Shown in pieces: positions 57,020 to 64,000 of a DNA stretch of 64,000 nucleotides. The position numbers and the translations under genes were made by a program. Numbering within the stretch: the stretch's first letter is position 1; every line of letters starts with the position of its first letter. Origin of the DNA: Streptomyces rubellomurinus (GTDB taxonomy: Bacteria > Actinomycetota > Actinomycetes > Streptomycetales > Streptomycetaceae); the NCBI RefSeq assembly GCF_000961885.1, contig NZ_JZKH01000041.1, positions 5,870-69,869 of the forward strand, in the 5' to 3' direction. Below the pieces are notes generated by a model. It saw nothing but the letters and a program-made list of their open reading frames with translations. It ran no database searches and was not told the DNA's origin.

Positions 57020-57673
57020 GTGCGGGTTCTCGTCGTCGAGGACGAGCAGCTGCTCGCCGAGGCCGTCGCCACCGGCCTGCGGCGCGAGGCGATGGCCGTC
57101 GACGTGGTGTACGACGGGGAGGCCGCGCTCCAGCGCATCGCGGTCAACGACTACGACGTGGTCGTCCTGGACCGCGACCTGCCGCTGGTGCACGGCGACG
57201 ACGTCTGCCGCAAGGTCGTCGAGCAGGGCCTCGCCACCCGGGTGATCATGCTGACCGCCTCCGGCGACATCAGCGACCGGGTCGAGGGCCTGGAGATCGG
57301 CGCCGACGACTACCTTCCGAAGCCGTTCGCCTTCAGCGAACTCGTCGCCCGGGTGCGGGCGCTGGGCCGCCGCGCGACCATCCCGCTGCCCCCGGTGCTG
57401 GAGCGCGCCGGCATCTCGCTCGACCCCGGCCGGCGCGAGGTGATCCGGGACGGCCGGACCGTCCAGCTCGCCCCCAAGGAGTTCGCCGTCCTGGAGGTGC
57501 TGATGCGGGCCGGCGGCGCCGTCGTCTCCGCCGAGCAGCTGCTGGAGAAGGCCTGGGACGAGCACACCGACCCGTTCACCAACGTCGTGCGCGTCACCGT
57601 GATGACGCTGCGCCGCAAGCTCGGCGACCCGCCGGTGATCGTCACCGTGCCGGGCTCCGGCTACCGGATCTGA
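57020..57673 (+). CDS. cutR: CutR, OmpR-family response regulator
   Basis: 217 aa, the length known for CutR. GTG at 57020. Receiver domain: VVEDEQ (5-10), phosphoacceptor Asp51 (VVVLDRDLPLVHGD), MLTASGD, LPKPFAF. OmpR/PhoB winged helix from about 125: VQLAPKEFAVLEVLMRAGGAVVSAEQLLEKAWDE and VRVTVMTLRRKLGDPPVIVTVPGSGYRI. With CutS it forms a highly conserved Streptomyces system linked to secretion stress. CutS follows 77 bp downstream. Confidence 0.94.
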   Translation: MRVLVVEDEQLLAEAVATGLRREAMAVDVVYDGEAALQRIAVNDYDVVVLDRDLPLVHGDDVCRKVVEQGLATRVIMLTASGDISDRVEGLEIGADDYLPKPFAFSELVARVRALGRRATIPLPPVLERAGISLDPGRREVIRDGRTVQLAPKEFAVLEVLMRAGGAVVSAEQLLEKAWDEHTDPFTNVVRVTVMTLRRKLGDPPVIVTVPGSGYRI

Positions 57674-57750
57674 CCACGGAGTCCGCCCCCCCGGCGCACT
57701 CCCCGTCGCAACCCCGCGCCCGCCCCGGCGGACGCCCCGAGAGGATCGTC

Positions 57751-59061
57751 ATGACCACCCCGCCCCCGGCCGGCGGGCCCTCCGGCGCGCCCGCCGGCGG
57801 CCCGCGTCCCGTTCCGCCCAAGCCCGTCCTGCCGCCGCGCCAGCCCCGCCAGGACACCTACGCGCCCGGCGACGGGATGCTCGCCTGGCTGCCGTTCCGC
57901 CCCACCATCCGGATGCGGCTCACCCTGCTCTACGGCGGGATGTTCCTGATGGCCGGCGTCGTGCTGCTGCTGCTGATGTACTTCTTCGTCCGGCAGGCGC
58001 TGCACGACGTGGCGCCGCAGCCGTTCAACTTCGGCGTTCTCAACGCCAACGGCAGCGTGTCGTCGAACCTCCTGGTCAACGGCCAGCCGATGTCCAGCGG
58101 ACAGCTGAACGACGCGCTCGCCGCCGTCCACGAGGCCCGCTCCACCTCGGCGCTCAACACGCTGCTGCAGAAGTCGCTCACCGTGCTGGTCTGCCTCGCC
58201 GTGATCGCCTTCGCGGCCGGCTACGCGCTGGCCGGCCGGGTGCTGCGCCCGCTCGGCCGGATCACCCGCACCGCCCGCGACGTCGCCTCCTCCGACCTGC
58301 ACCGGCGGATCGAGCTGGACGGCCCGGACGACGAGCTCAAGGAGCTCGCCGACACCTTCGACGGGATGCTGGACCGGCTGGACCGCTCCTTCGACTCCCA
58401 GCGCCGCTTCGTCGCCAACGCCTCGCACGAGCTGCGCACACCGCTGGCGATCAACCGCACCCTGCTGGAGGTCCAGCTCTCCGACCCGGCCGCCTCGCCC
58501 GACCTCCAGCAGCTCGGCAAGACCCTGCTGGCGACCAACGAGCGCAGCGAGCAGCTGGTCGAGGGCCTGCTGCTGCTCGCCCGCAGCGAGAACGAGCTGA
58601 CCGACCGCCGTCCGGTGGAGCTGTCCGAGGTGGCCACCCGGGCGCTGGAGCAGACCCGGGGCGAGGCCGACAAGCGCGAGGTCGACCTGCGCTCGAAGCT
58701 CGACCCGGCCGTGGTCGGGGGCAACGGCGTGCTGCTGGAGCGGCTCGCGCTGAACCTGCTGCAGAACGCCGTCCGGTACAACACCCCCGGCGGCTGGGTG
58801 GAGCTCGCCACCGCCGAGGTGCCCGGCGGCGGCGAGCTGGTGGTCTCCAACACCGGCCCGGTGGTGCCGGGCTACGAGCTGGAGCACATCTTCGAGCCGT
58901 TCCGGCGGATCAAGGGCGCCGACCGCACCCGCAGCGACAAGGGGGTCGGGCTCGGCCTGTCCATCGTCCGCTCGGTGGTGCGCGCCCACGGCGGCACCAT
59001 CGAGGCCACCCCGCGCGCCGGTGGCGGCCTCACCATGCGGGTGCGCATCCCGAAGCCCTGA
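57751..59061 (+). CDS. cutS: CutS, sensor histidine kinase
   Basis: 436 aa, ATG at 57751 with GAGAGGA 5 nt upstream. Pro-rich cytoplasmic N-terminus (1-50), TM1 (58-80), a short extracytoplasmic sensor (81-142), TM2 (143-162), HAMP, HisKA with RRFVANASHELRTPLA near residue 226, and HATPase_c (NLLQNAVRYN; SNTGPVVPGYELEHIFEPFRRI; GVGLGLSIVRSVVRAHGG). The sensor loop contains no cysteine; the only cysteine near it is Cys148 inside TM2. Followed by a strong terminator. Confidence 0.93.
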   Translation: MTTPPPAGGPSGAPAGGPRPVPPKPVLPPRQPRQDTYAPGDGMLAWLPFRPTIRMRLTLLYGGMFLMAGVVLLLLMYFFVRQALHDVAPQPFNFGVLNANGSVSSNLLVNGQPMSSGQLNDALAAVHEARSTSALNTLLQKSLTVLVCLAVIAFAAGYALAGRVLRPLGRITRTARDVASSDLHRRIELDGPDDELKELADTFDGMLDRLDRSFDSQRRFVANASHELRTPLAINRTLLEVQLSDPAASPDLQQLGKTLLATNERSEQLVEGLLLLARSENELTDRRPVELSEVATRALEQTRGEADKREVDLRSKLDPAVVGGNGVLLERLALNLLQNAVRYNTPGGWVELATAEVPGGGELVVSNTGPVVPGYELEHIFEPFRRIKGADRTRSDKGVGLGLSIVRSVVRAHGGTIEATPRAGGGLTMRVRIPKP

Positions 59062-59107
59062 CCACCGCGCCGGTCCCCGCGCACCGGCCTCCACCAGCCA
59101 CGTTCCC

Positions 59108-59159
59108 AGCCGCCCCCGTCAGGCCCGTCAAGACGACATAAGGCCTGACGGGGGCGGCT
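59108..59159 (+). terminator. cutRS terminator
   Basis: 18-bp arms AGCCGCCCCCGTCAGGCC (59108-59125) and its complement (59142-59159) followed by TGTCTTTT, one of the few intrinsic terminators here with a T-run. Confidence 0.88.
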
Positions 59160-59181
59160 TGTCTTTTCCCGCCCCGGCAAC

Positions 59182-59212
59182 TTACGGTGTCGTAACCTAC
59201 GCAACCGTAAGT
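59182..59212 (+). promoter_or_regulatory. Tandem operator upstream of the acyl-ACP desaturase
   Basis: TTACGGTGTCGTAA (59182-59195) and CTACGCAACCGTAA (59197-59210) are two 14-bp sites of the form (T/C)TACG-N4-CGTAA, 15 bp apart. An outer 9-bp inverted repeat ACTTACGGT/ACCGTAAGT (59180-59188, 59204-59212) spans both. Candidate -10 hexamers TACGGT (59183) and TAACCT (59193) lie inside, so binding would block transcription. Confidence 0.65.
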
Positions 59213-59310
59213 GCGTCCGCCGGTGTGCCCGAGTCCGTGCCTCCGGCGGAGCGTCGAGTGCCCGCCCAACGCGCCCGTCCCGCGCGTGACCGTCTCCCGG
59301 GAGCAAGACC

Positions 59311-60294
59311 GTGACCATCGCCCCAGTGCAGAGCAGCACCTCGCTCGGATCGAGCGGCTGGACCGACACGCGACTGATCCTGGCCCTCGAAGAGGTCGTG
59401 GAGAAGGAGCTCGACCGCCACCTGGCCGTCGCCAAGGAGTGGATGCCGCACGAGTACGTGCCGTGGAGCCAGGGCCGCGACTTCGACGGAGTGCTGGGCG
59501 GCGAGGCCTGGGCGCTGGAGCAGTCCCGGGTGACGCCGCTGGGCCGGGTCTCGCTGATCGTGAACCTGCTGACCGAGGACAACCTGCCCAGCTACCACCA
59601 CGAGATCGCCACCATGTTCGGCCGTGAGGGCGCCTGGGGCACCTGGGTGCACCGCTGGACCGCCGAGGAGGGCCGGCACGGGATAGCCATCCGCGACTTC
59701 CTGCTCGCCACCCGGGCCGTCGACCCGGTCGAGCTCGAGCGGGCCCGGATGAGCCACATGTCGGAGGGCTTCGAGTCCGACAACGCGCACAGCATGCTGC
59801 ACTCGGTCGCGTACGTGGCCTTCCAGGAGCTGGCCACCCGCATCGCGCACCGCAACACCGGCAGGTACGCCGGCGACCCGCTGTGCGAGCAGCTGCTGGC
59901 GAAGATCGCCAACGACGAGAACCTGCACATGGTCTTCTACCGGAACCTGCTGAAGGCCGCCCTGGAGATCGCCCCCGACGAGGCCATGAGCGCCGTCCGC
60001 GACGTGGTCACCAACTTCCGGATGCCCGGCCACGGCATTCCCGGCTTCGAGCGCGCCGCCGCGCAGATCGCCCTCGGCGGGGTGTACAACCTGCGCATCC
60101 ACCACGACGACGTGCTGCAGCCGGTGCTGCGCCACCTGCGCGTCATGGAGCTCGGCGGGCTCGGCGCGGAGGGCCTGCTGGCCCAGGACGAACTCGGGAC
60201 CTTCCTGGACGGACTGGACACCCAGGCGCGCCGTTTCGACGAGCGCCAGCAGGCCAGGCTGGCCCGTCAGGCGGCCCGCCGGACCGCCGAATAG
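59311..60294 (+). CDS. Acyl-ACP desaturase (DesA-like, diiron)
   Basis: 327 aa, soluble stearoyl-ACP-type desaturase. GTG with GGGAGC 7 nt upstream. Diiron ligands are visible: EDNLPSYHHE near residue 88, EEGRHG near 122 (WTAEEGRHGIAIRDF), and NDENLHMVFYR near 205, each giving Glu/His ligands. Introduces a double bond into fatty-acyl-ACP. No reductase partner adjacent. The upstream tandem operator suggests repression by a TetR-type lipid-responsive regulator encoded elsewhere. Confidence 0.93.
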   Translation: MTIAPVQSSTSLGSSGWTDTRLILALEEVVEKELDRHLAVAKEWMPHEYVPWSQGRDFDGVLGGEAWALEQSRVTPLGRVSLIVNLLTEDNLPSYHHEIATMFGREGAWGTWVHRWTAEEGRHGIAIRDFLLATRAVDPVELERARMSHMSEGFESDNAHSMLHSVAYVAFQELATRIAHRNTGRYAGDPLCEQLLAKIANDENLHMVFYRNLLKAALEIAPDEAMSAVRDVVTNFRMPGHGIPGFERAAAQIALGGVYNLRIHHDDVLQPVLRHLRVMELGGLGAEGLLAQDELGTFLDGLDTQARRFDERQQARLARQAARRTAE

Positions 60295-60766
60295 GCCGGC
60301 TCCCGGGGCGGTCGGAGTGGGTGGATTTTCCGCGGTTTGCCCCGGAACATTCTGAACGTGACCAAGGTCACACCGTGTCGCTCCACGGTTTCGACCGACC
60401 TCGGAGAGTGATGATCCCCTTCGGGGTGTCGATCGCGGTCCGTGACCGGATTCGGCCATCCGGCCCGCCCGGAGGATTGCGCGGCACCCCTGGTGGGCAA
60501 GGGAATCGGCGGGTGCCGCAGCGCCCGCCGGTCACCGTGCGTGGCCGAAGATTCGGCTCCCGGGCCGGGTGGCGATGGCCCAGCGTGAGGCCCGTCGCGC
60601 CCCGATGGATCACCCCAACGGCCCCCCGGCTGAGTGTCGATTGAGTAACAGGGCTTGAAGTAAGGCAAAATCTCGCCCTCGGGTCGGGCACAAGAACGAC
60701 CCCCCATGCGTTACGTGCGCTGGAGATACCGCACACACCGCACAACCCGGAGGGGGAGAGCGAACA
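60295..60766. other. 472-bp region between desaturase and DUF4193
   Basis: No credible gene; a 77-codon frame from 60411 has atypical codons and no family. Features seen: GTGACCAAGGTCAC (60358-60371), a CCCCTTCGGGG hairpin (60416-60426), and GCGGCACCC/GGGTGCCGC arms (60481-60489, 60511-60519). TTGAGT (60641-60646) and CAAAAT (60666-60671), spacer 19, may be the DUF4193 promoter. Confidence 0.45.
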
Positions 60767-61066
60767 ATGGCAACGGACTACGACACCCCACGCAAGACCG
60801 ACGACGAGCTCAACGAAGACAGCATCGAGGAACTCAAGGCTCGCCGGAACGACAAGGGCGGCAGCTCGGTCGACGTCGACGAGTTCGACGCGGCCGAGGG
60901 CATGGAACTGCCGGGCGCCGACCTCTCCAACGAGGAGCTCGCCGTCCGCGTGCTCCCGAAGCAGGCGGACGAGTTCACCTGCATGAGCTGCTTCCTGGTG
61001 CACCACCGCAGCCAGCTCTACAGCGAGAAGAACGGCAACCCGATCTGCCGGGACTGCGGCGCCTGA
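60767..61066 (+). CDS. DUF4193 family protein
   Basis: 99 aa, ATG with GGGGGAGAG 6 nt upstream. An acidic N-terminal half (TDDELNEDSIEELKARR) is followed by FTCMSCFLVHHRSQLYSEKNGNPICRDCGA, a four-cysteine zinc ribbon at the C-terminus (CMSC and CRDC). Conserved in actinobacteria downstream of cutRS. Resembles DksA-like or RNA-polymerase-associated zinc proteins only in the cysteine pattern; function unknown. Confidence 0.93.
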   Translation: MATDYDTPRKTDDELNEDSIEELKARRNDKGGSSVDVDEFDAAEGMELPGADLSNEELAVRVLPKQADEFTCMSCFLVHHRSQLYSEKNGNPICRDCGA

Positions 61067-61234
61067 GCACCGCAGCGGACATTGCCCGGCGCCCGCGGCT
61101 CCCGCGGGACCGGCACACCGTCCCTTCCGGCCCCGGGCAGCGGGGCCGGACGGCAGACCCGGGAGCCGCCCGCACGGGCGGCGCGCCGGTAGGACGGAGT
61201 CGGACGGCGCCATGCCGGCCAGCACGAAGTCGTA

Positions 61235-61301
61235 GGGACGGTCCCGCAGCCGCGGAACCGTCCCTCTCCGTTTTGGCGGGCCCCGGTTCTCCGGGGCCCG
61301 T
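61235..61301. terminator. Double hairpin between DUF4193 and DUF3093 genes
   Basis: First stem AGGGACGGTCCCGC (61235-61248) with GCGGAACCGTCCCT (61253-61266), one mismatch, followed by CCGTTTTGG. Second stem CGGGCCCCGG (61278-61287) with CCGGGGCCCG (61292-61301). Convergent genes; each strand has one well-placed stem. Confidence 0.75.
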
Positions 61302-61333
61302 TGTCGTCCTGTCCGGGCACTCGCCCCTGGTGC

Positions 61334-61783
61334 TCAGGTACGGGCGCCGCGACGGGCCTCCTCCAGCGCCGCGGCCAGCTTCATCGGCGAGCGGGTCGAC
61401 AGATAGAGGTACGGCGTCGGGTCGGCCGGATCGGTCACCTCGACCCGCAGCGCGGTCGGGACGTAGCTGCGCAGCAGCATGAAGGCGCGCGGATCGGCCT
61501 TCGGCCCGCGCCAGGCCGCGGCCTCGGCCGGGCTCAGCGCCTGGGCGGCGCCCAGGGCGTCCACCGGGATCCGGGCCGGGCCGGCCACCAGCGAGCCCTG
61601 GACCACCCGGATCCGGGCGGAGCCGTAGCTGCTGATCGCGACCGCGCCGGCGGCCACGCCGACCACCAGCCCGATCAGTGCGGCCAGGCCGCCGACCCGG
61701 ATCAGGATCAGCGCGAGGGTGAGGCCGACTGCGACCGGGAGCAGCCACCAGGAGCGCGGCACCGTGAGGCGTTCGTCGTACAT
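61334..61783 (-). CDS. DUF3093 membrane protein
   Basis: 149 aa from the ATG at 61783. Opening MYDERLTVPRSWW is typical of DUF3093. Two membrane helices (about 15-33 and 35-52) are followed by a soluble domain (SARIRVVQGSLVAGPARIPVDALG ... PTPYLYLSTRSPMKLAAALEEAR) with PH-like character. CACAAT ends 7 nt before this ATG on the minus strand, supporting a leaderless mRNA and this start over ATG 61792. Divergent from the thioesterase gene. Confidence 0.88.
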   Translation of the reverse strand: MYDERLTVPRSWWLLPVAVGLTLALILIRVGGLAALIGLVVGVAAGAVAISSYGSARIRVVQGSLVAGPARIPVDALGAAQALSPAEAAAWRGPKADPRAFMLLRSYVPTALRVEVTDPADPTPYLYLSTRSPMKLAAALEEARRGART

Positions 61784-61797
61784 GCCCCCCATTGTGG
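61784..61797 (-). promoter_or_regulatory. -10 element for leaderless DUF3093 mRNA
   Basis: CCCCCATTGTGG (61786-61797) is the same 12-mer as in the parC/M16 promoter region; on the minus strand it supplies CACAAT (61796-61791). Confidence 0.6.
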
Positions 61798-61854
61798 GCG
61801 CCCTGACGGCCCCGGCGGCACGCCGCCCCCGCCCGAGGCTTTGCTACTGGTGGG

Positions 61855-61868
61855 TAGGGTTGGCTCCC
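61855..61868 (+). promoter_or_regulatory. -10 element for leaderless thioesterase mRNA
   Basis: TAGGGT (61855-61860) ends 8 nt before the GTG at 61869. Confidence 0.45.
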
Positions 61869-62525
61869 GTGACCGGTACGACCACCCCCACCACCCCCGC
61901 CGACCGGCCGGCGCTCGCGACGCCGTCCGCTCCGGCCGCCTCCACCCCCACCACCACTCCCACCACCCCGCCGCCGGACGCCGTCCTGCCGGAGCGCCAC
62001 CCCGACGCGCCCGCCCCCGGCACCCGGATCGGCTCCCACTACGAGCACTGCTTCGGCTGCGGCCCGCAGCACCCCGGCGGCCTGCGGATCGACGCGGTAG
62101 CCGGTGAAGGACTCGACGTCACCGCCGAGTTCACCGTCCGCGACTTCCACCAGGGCGGCCCCGGCCTGGCCCACGGCGGGCTGCTGACCACCGCCATGGA
62201 CGAGATCCTCGGCGCGCTCAACTGGCTGCTGCACGCCCCCGGCGTGACCGGCCGGCTGGAGACCGACTTCCTCTCCCCGGTTCCCGTCGACTCGGTGCTG
62301 CACCTGCGCGCCCGGGTGACCGGAGTGCACGGACGGAAGGTGTACGGCGCCGCCGAGGCGCGGATCGGCGGACCGGACGGGCCGGTCGCGGTGCGGGCAC
62401 AGGCGCTCTTCATCCAGGTCAAGCTGGAACACTTCACCACGCACGGTCGTCCCGAGGACATCGAGAGGATCCTCGACGACCCGAAGCTGATGATGCGCGC
62501 ACGAGCCTTTGAGGTGAACCCTTGA
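61869..62525 (+). CDS. PaaI-type hotdog-fold thioesterase
   Basis: 218 aa. The first ~50 residues are Thr/Pro-rich and probably disordered. The hotdog domain (about 55-195) contains [42 protein letters not shown] (the HGG motif with catalytic Asp/Glu) and the typical [19 protein letters not shown]. Hydrolyses acyl-CoA or related thioesters. Overlaps dut by 4 bp (TTGA), so the two are translationally coupled. Confidence 0.9.
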   Translation: MTGTTTPTTPADRPALATPSAPAASTPTTTPTTPPPDAVLPERHPDAPAPGTRIGSHYEHCFGCGPQHPGGLRIDAVAGEGLDVTAEFTVRDFHQGGPGLAHGGLLTTAMDEILGALNWLLHAPGVTGRLETDFLSPVPVDSVLHLRARVTGVHGRKVYGAAEARIGGPDGPVAVRAQALFIQVKLEHFTTHGRPEDIERILDDPKLMMRARAFEVNP

Positions 62526-62989
62526 GCGAGACCCCCCGCCAGCCACTGGACGTCCTGATCCGGCGGATCGACCCCGAGCTGCCGCTGCCCGCGTACGCGC
62601 AGCCCGGCGATGCGGGAGCCGACCTGCGCACCACCGTCGACGCCGAACTCGCCCCCGGCGAGCGGGCCGTACTGCCCACCGGCATCGCGATCGCGCTCCC
62701 GGACGGCTACGCGGCCTTCGTCCACCCGCGCTCGGGGCTGGCAGCTCGTTGCGGAGTTGCCCTCGTGAACGCCCCGGGGACGGTCGATGCCGGGTACCGT
62801 GGAGAGATCAAGGTGATCGTCGTCAATCTGGACCCGCGCGAGGGGGTCAGCTTCCGCCGAGGGGACCGGATCGCCCAGCTGGTCATCCAGCAGGTCGAGA
62901 AGGCCCGCTTCCACGAGGTGGCCGAGCTGCCGGGGTCGGCACGCGCCGAGGGCGGGTTCGGGTCGACCGGTGGCCACGCCGCGGTCTAG
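62522..62989 (+). CDS. dut: dUTP diphosphatase
   Basis: 155 aa trimeric dUTPase, converting dUTP to dUMP and pyrophosphate. All five motifs visible: [37 protein letters not shown], and C-terminal [13 protein letters not shown] start at 62522 overlapping the thioesterase stop. The DUF3710 gene follows 63 bp downstream. Confidence 0.96.
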   Translation: MSETPRQPLDVLIRRIDPELPLPAYAQPGDAGADLRTTVDAELAPGERAVLPTGIAIALPDGYAAFVHPRSGLAARCGVALVNAPGTVDAGYRGEIKVIVVNLDPREGVSFRRGDRIAQLVIQQVEKARFHEVAELPGSARAEGGFGSTGGHAAV

Positions 62990-63052
62990 CATTCCCGCGG
63001 CCTCGCAGGAAGCCGAGCAGGTATTCGCATCGGTCTTGGACCGGGAAGGACA

Positions 63053-63850
63053 GTGACCGTGTTCCGTCGTCGCCAGAAGAGCGAGGACGCTGTCGAGCAG
63101 CTCGCCGACGACGCCATCAGCGCCGACGAGACGGCCGATGACGTCGAAGGTTCCGCCGAGAGCGAGAACGTGACCGAGCTGGACCCGGCCGACAAGGTCG
63201 GCCTGCCGCCGGCCCCGCGGCCGGACGGCCCGTGGGACAGCTCCGAGCTGGAGAACCCCGAAGAGGGCCGCGTCGACCTCGGGGGCCTGCTGGTCCCGGG
63301 TGTCGAGGGCATGGAGCTGCGCGTCGAGGTCGCCGGTGACGCGATCGTCGCCGCGACGCTCGTGCTCGGCAACAGCGCCATCCAGCTCCAGGCCTTCGCC
63401 GCCCCGAAGTCGGAGGGCATCTGGGGGGAGGTCCGCGAGGAGATCGCCAACGGCATCACCTCGCAGGGCGGCATCGTCGAGGAGGAGGAGGGCCCGCTGG
63501 GCTGGCACCTCCGCGCCCAGGTACCGGTGCAGCTGCCGGACGGCACCCAGGGCGTGCAGCTGGTGCGCTTCGTCGGTTGCGACGGGCCGCGCTGGTTCCT
63601 GCGCGGCGTGATCTCGGGCCAGGCCGCCGTGCAGCCCGAGATGGCCGGCATCCTGGAGCAGGTCTTCCGTCAGACGGTCGTCGTGCGCGGTGAGAGCCCG
63701 ATGGCTCCGCGCGACCCGATCGTGCTGAAGCTTCCCGAGGACGCCCAGATGGTCGCGGACGGTGGCGGGGCGGCCGCTGCCACCGCGGAGAACCGCTTCG
63801 GCTCGCTCGACCCGTTCGCGCGCGGCCCGGAGATCACCGAGGTCCGCTGA
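63053..63850 (+). CDS. DUF3710 family protein
   Basis: 265 aa, GTG at 63053 with AAGGA upstream. A charged acidic N-terminus (FRRRQKSEDAVEQ... ESENVTELDPADK) precedes a conserved domain (about 65-235): RVDLGGLLVPGVEGMELRVEV, SAIQLQAFAAPKSEGIWGEVREEIA, DGPRWFLRGVISGQAA, VVVRGESPMAPRDPIVLKLP. Always found next to dut in streptomycetes as I recall; function unknown. Confidence 0.92.
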   Translation: MTVFRRRQKSEDAVEQLADDAISADETADDVEGSAESENVTELDPADKVGLPPAPRPDGPWDSSELENPEEGRVDLGGLLVPGVEGMELRVEVAGDAIVAATLVLGNSAIQLQAFAAPKSEGIWGEVREEIANGITSQGGIVEEEEGPLGWHLRAQVPVQLPDGTQGVQLVRFVGCDGPRWFLRGVISGQAAVQPEMAGILEQVFRQTVVVRGESPMAPRDPIVLKLPEDAQMVADGGGAAAATAENRFGSLDPFARGPEITEVR

Positions 63851-63871
63851 CCGTTCACCGGTCGTTCGCCG

Positions 63872-63905
63872 ATCGCCCCCGTCCGGAAGCCCGGACGGGG
63901 GCGAT
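63872..63905 (+). terminator. Terminator after DUF3710 gene
   Basis: 15-bp arms ATCGCCCCCGTCCGG (63872-63886) and CCGGACGGGGGCGAT (63891-63905), AAGC loop, followed by TTT. Confidence 0.88.
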
Positions 63906-63984
63906 TTGCATGTGGCGTGCCCGTCCCCGTACAGTTCCGGAGTCGCCGCGGGAGACCGGGGCGACAAGGCGGAAAGCGAATCCG

Positions 63985-64000
63985 ATGAATGAAACTCCGG
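63985..64000 (+). CDS. Possible start of the next gene (cut by window end)
   Basis: ATG at 63985 (or 63989 in another frame) follows GGCGGAAAG. Only five codons are inside the window, so the product cannot be named. Confidence 0.25.

Noticed and set aside
60411..60644. 77-codon frame after the desaturase gene
   Set aside because: Rare codons, Pro/Arg-rich composition, ribosome binding site only 3 nt from the ATG, no family.

Overview
The window comes from the chromosome core of a high-GC filamentous actinomycete of the family Streptomycetaceae (Streptomyces or Kitasatospora). The evidence is the very high GC content with GC-biased third codon positions, and a run of lineage genes in an order I recall from the Streptomyces coelicolor SCO5817-SCO5870 region: whiH, hrdB, parE, parC, ptsH, sepH, ferrochelatase, cutRS, dut. 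The S. coelicolor numbers are from memory and were not looked up. I see no insertion sequence, prophage, CRISPR array, rRNA or tRNA.

Layout. Positions 1-8970 hold a RecQ-type helicase (cut by the left edge), a DUF4192 protein, an S33 peptidase-like hydrolase, a glycogen-debranching-type protein and an NrtR-type NUDIX regulator. Positions 9219-18906 are the developmental and transcription core: a two-gene ABC exporter whose ATPase is degenerate, whiH (sporulation regulator), hrdB (principal sigma factor), a secreted trypsin-like protease, a small zinc-ribbon-like protein, and parE. Positions 19061-29352 hold two two-component systems (LuxR type and CitA/CitB type), a DUF485/solute symporter pair and a NitT/TauT-type ABC importer divergent from the CitA/CitB pair. 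Positions 30395-33676 form an accessory four-gene operon with type VII secretion hallmarks (small YxxxE protein, WXG-bearing pretoxin-like protein, internally duplicated membrane protein, unknown acidic protein). This is the best candidate here for an undescribed system.

Positions 33878-39363 hold parC and a divergent pair of M16 peptidase subunits. Positions 39529-49000 hold rtcB, HPr (ptsH, with a DasR-type box upstream), a GNAT/acyl-CoA-synthetase fusion, a DUF5998 protein, a phosphodiesterase-like protein, thymidine kinase, a VOC protein and a sulfurtransferase. Positions 48971-56575 hold sepH (cell division), a membrane protein, a lactone/alditol oxidase, an MFS exporter, ferrochelatase and an inositol-phosphatase-like enzyme. 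Positions 57020-64000 hold cutRS, an acyl-ACP desaturase with a tandem operator, DUF4193, DUF3093, a hotdog thioesterase, dut and a DUF3710 protein.

Regulation visible in the DNA. Many genes end in long perfect hairpins, often shared by convergent neighbours. At least seven starts have an actinobacterial -10 hexamer ending 6-8 nt before the start codon, which predicts leaderless transcripts and helps fix those starts. The most unusual base-level signal is a roughly 50-nt AT-rich, rare-codon patch exactly over the conserved GGGNH catalytic motif of rtcB.
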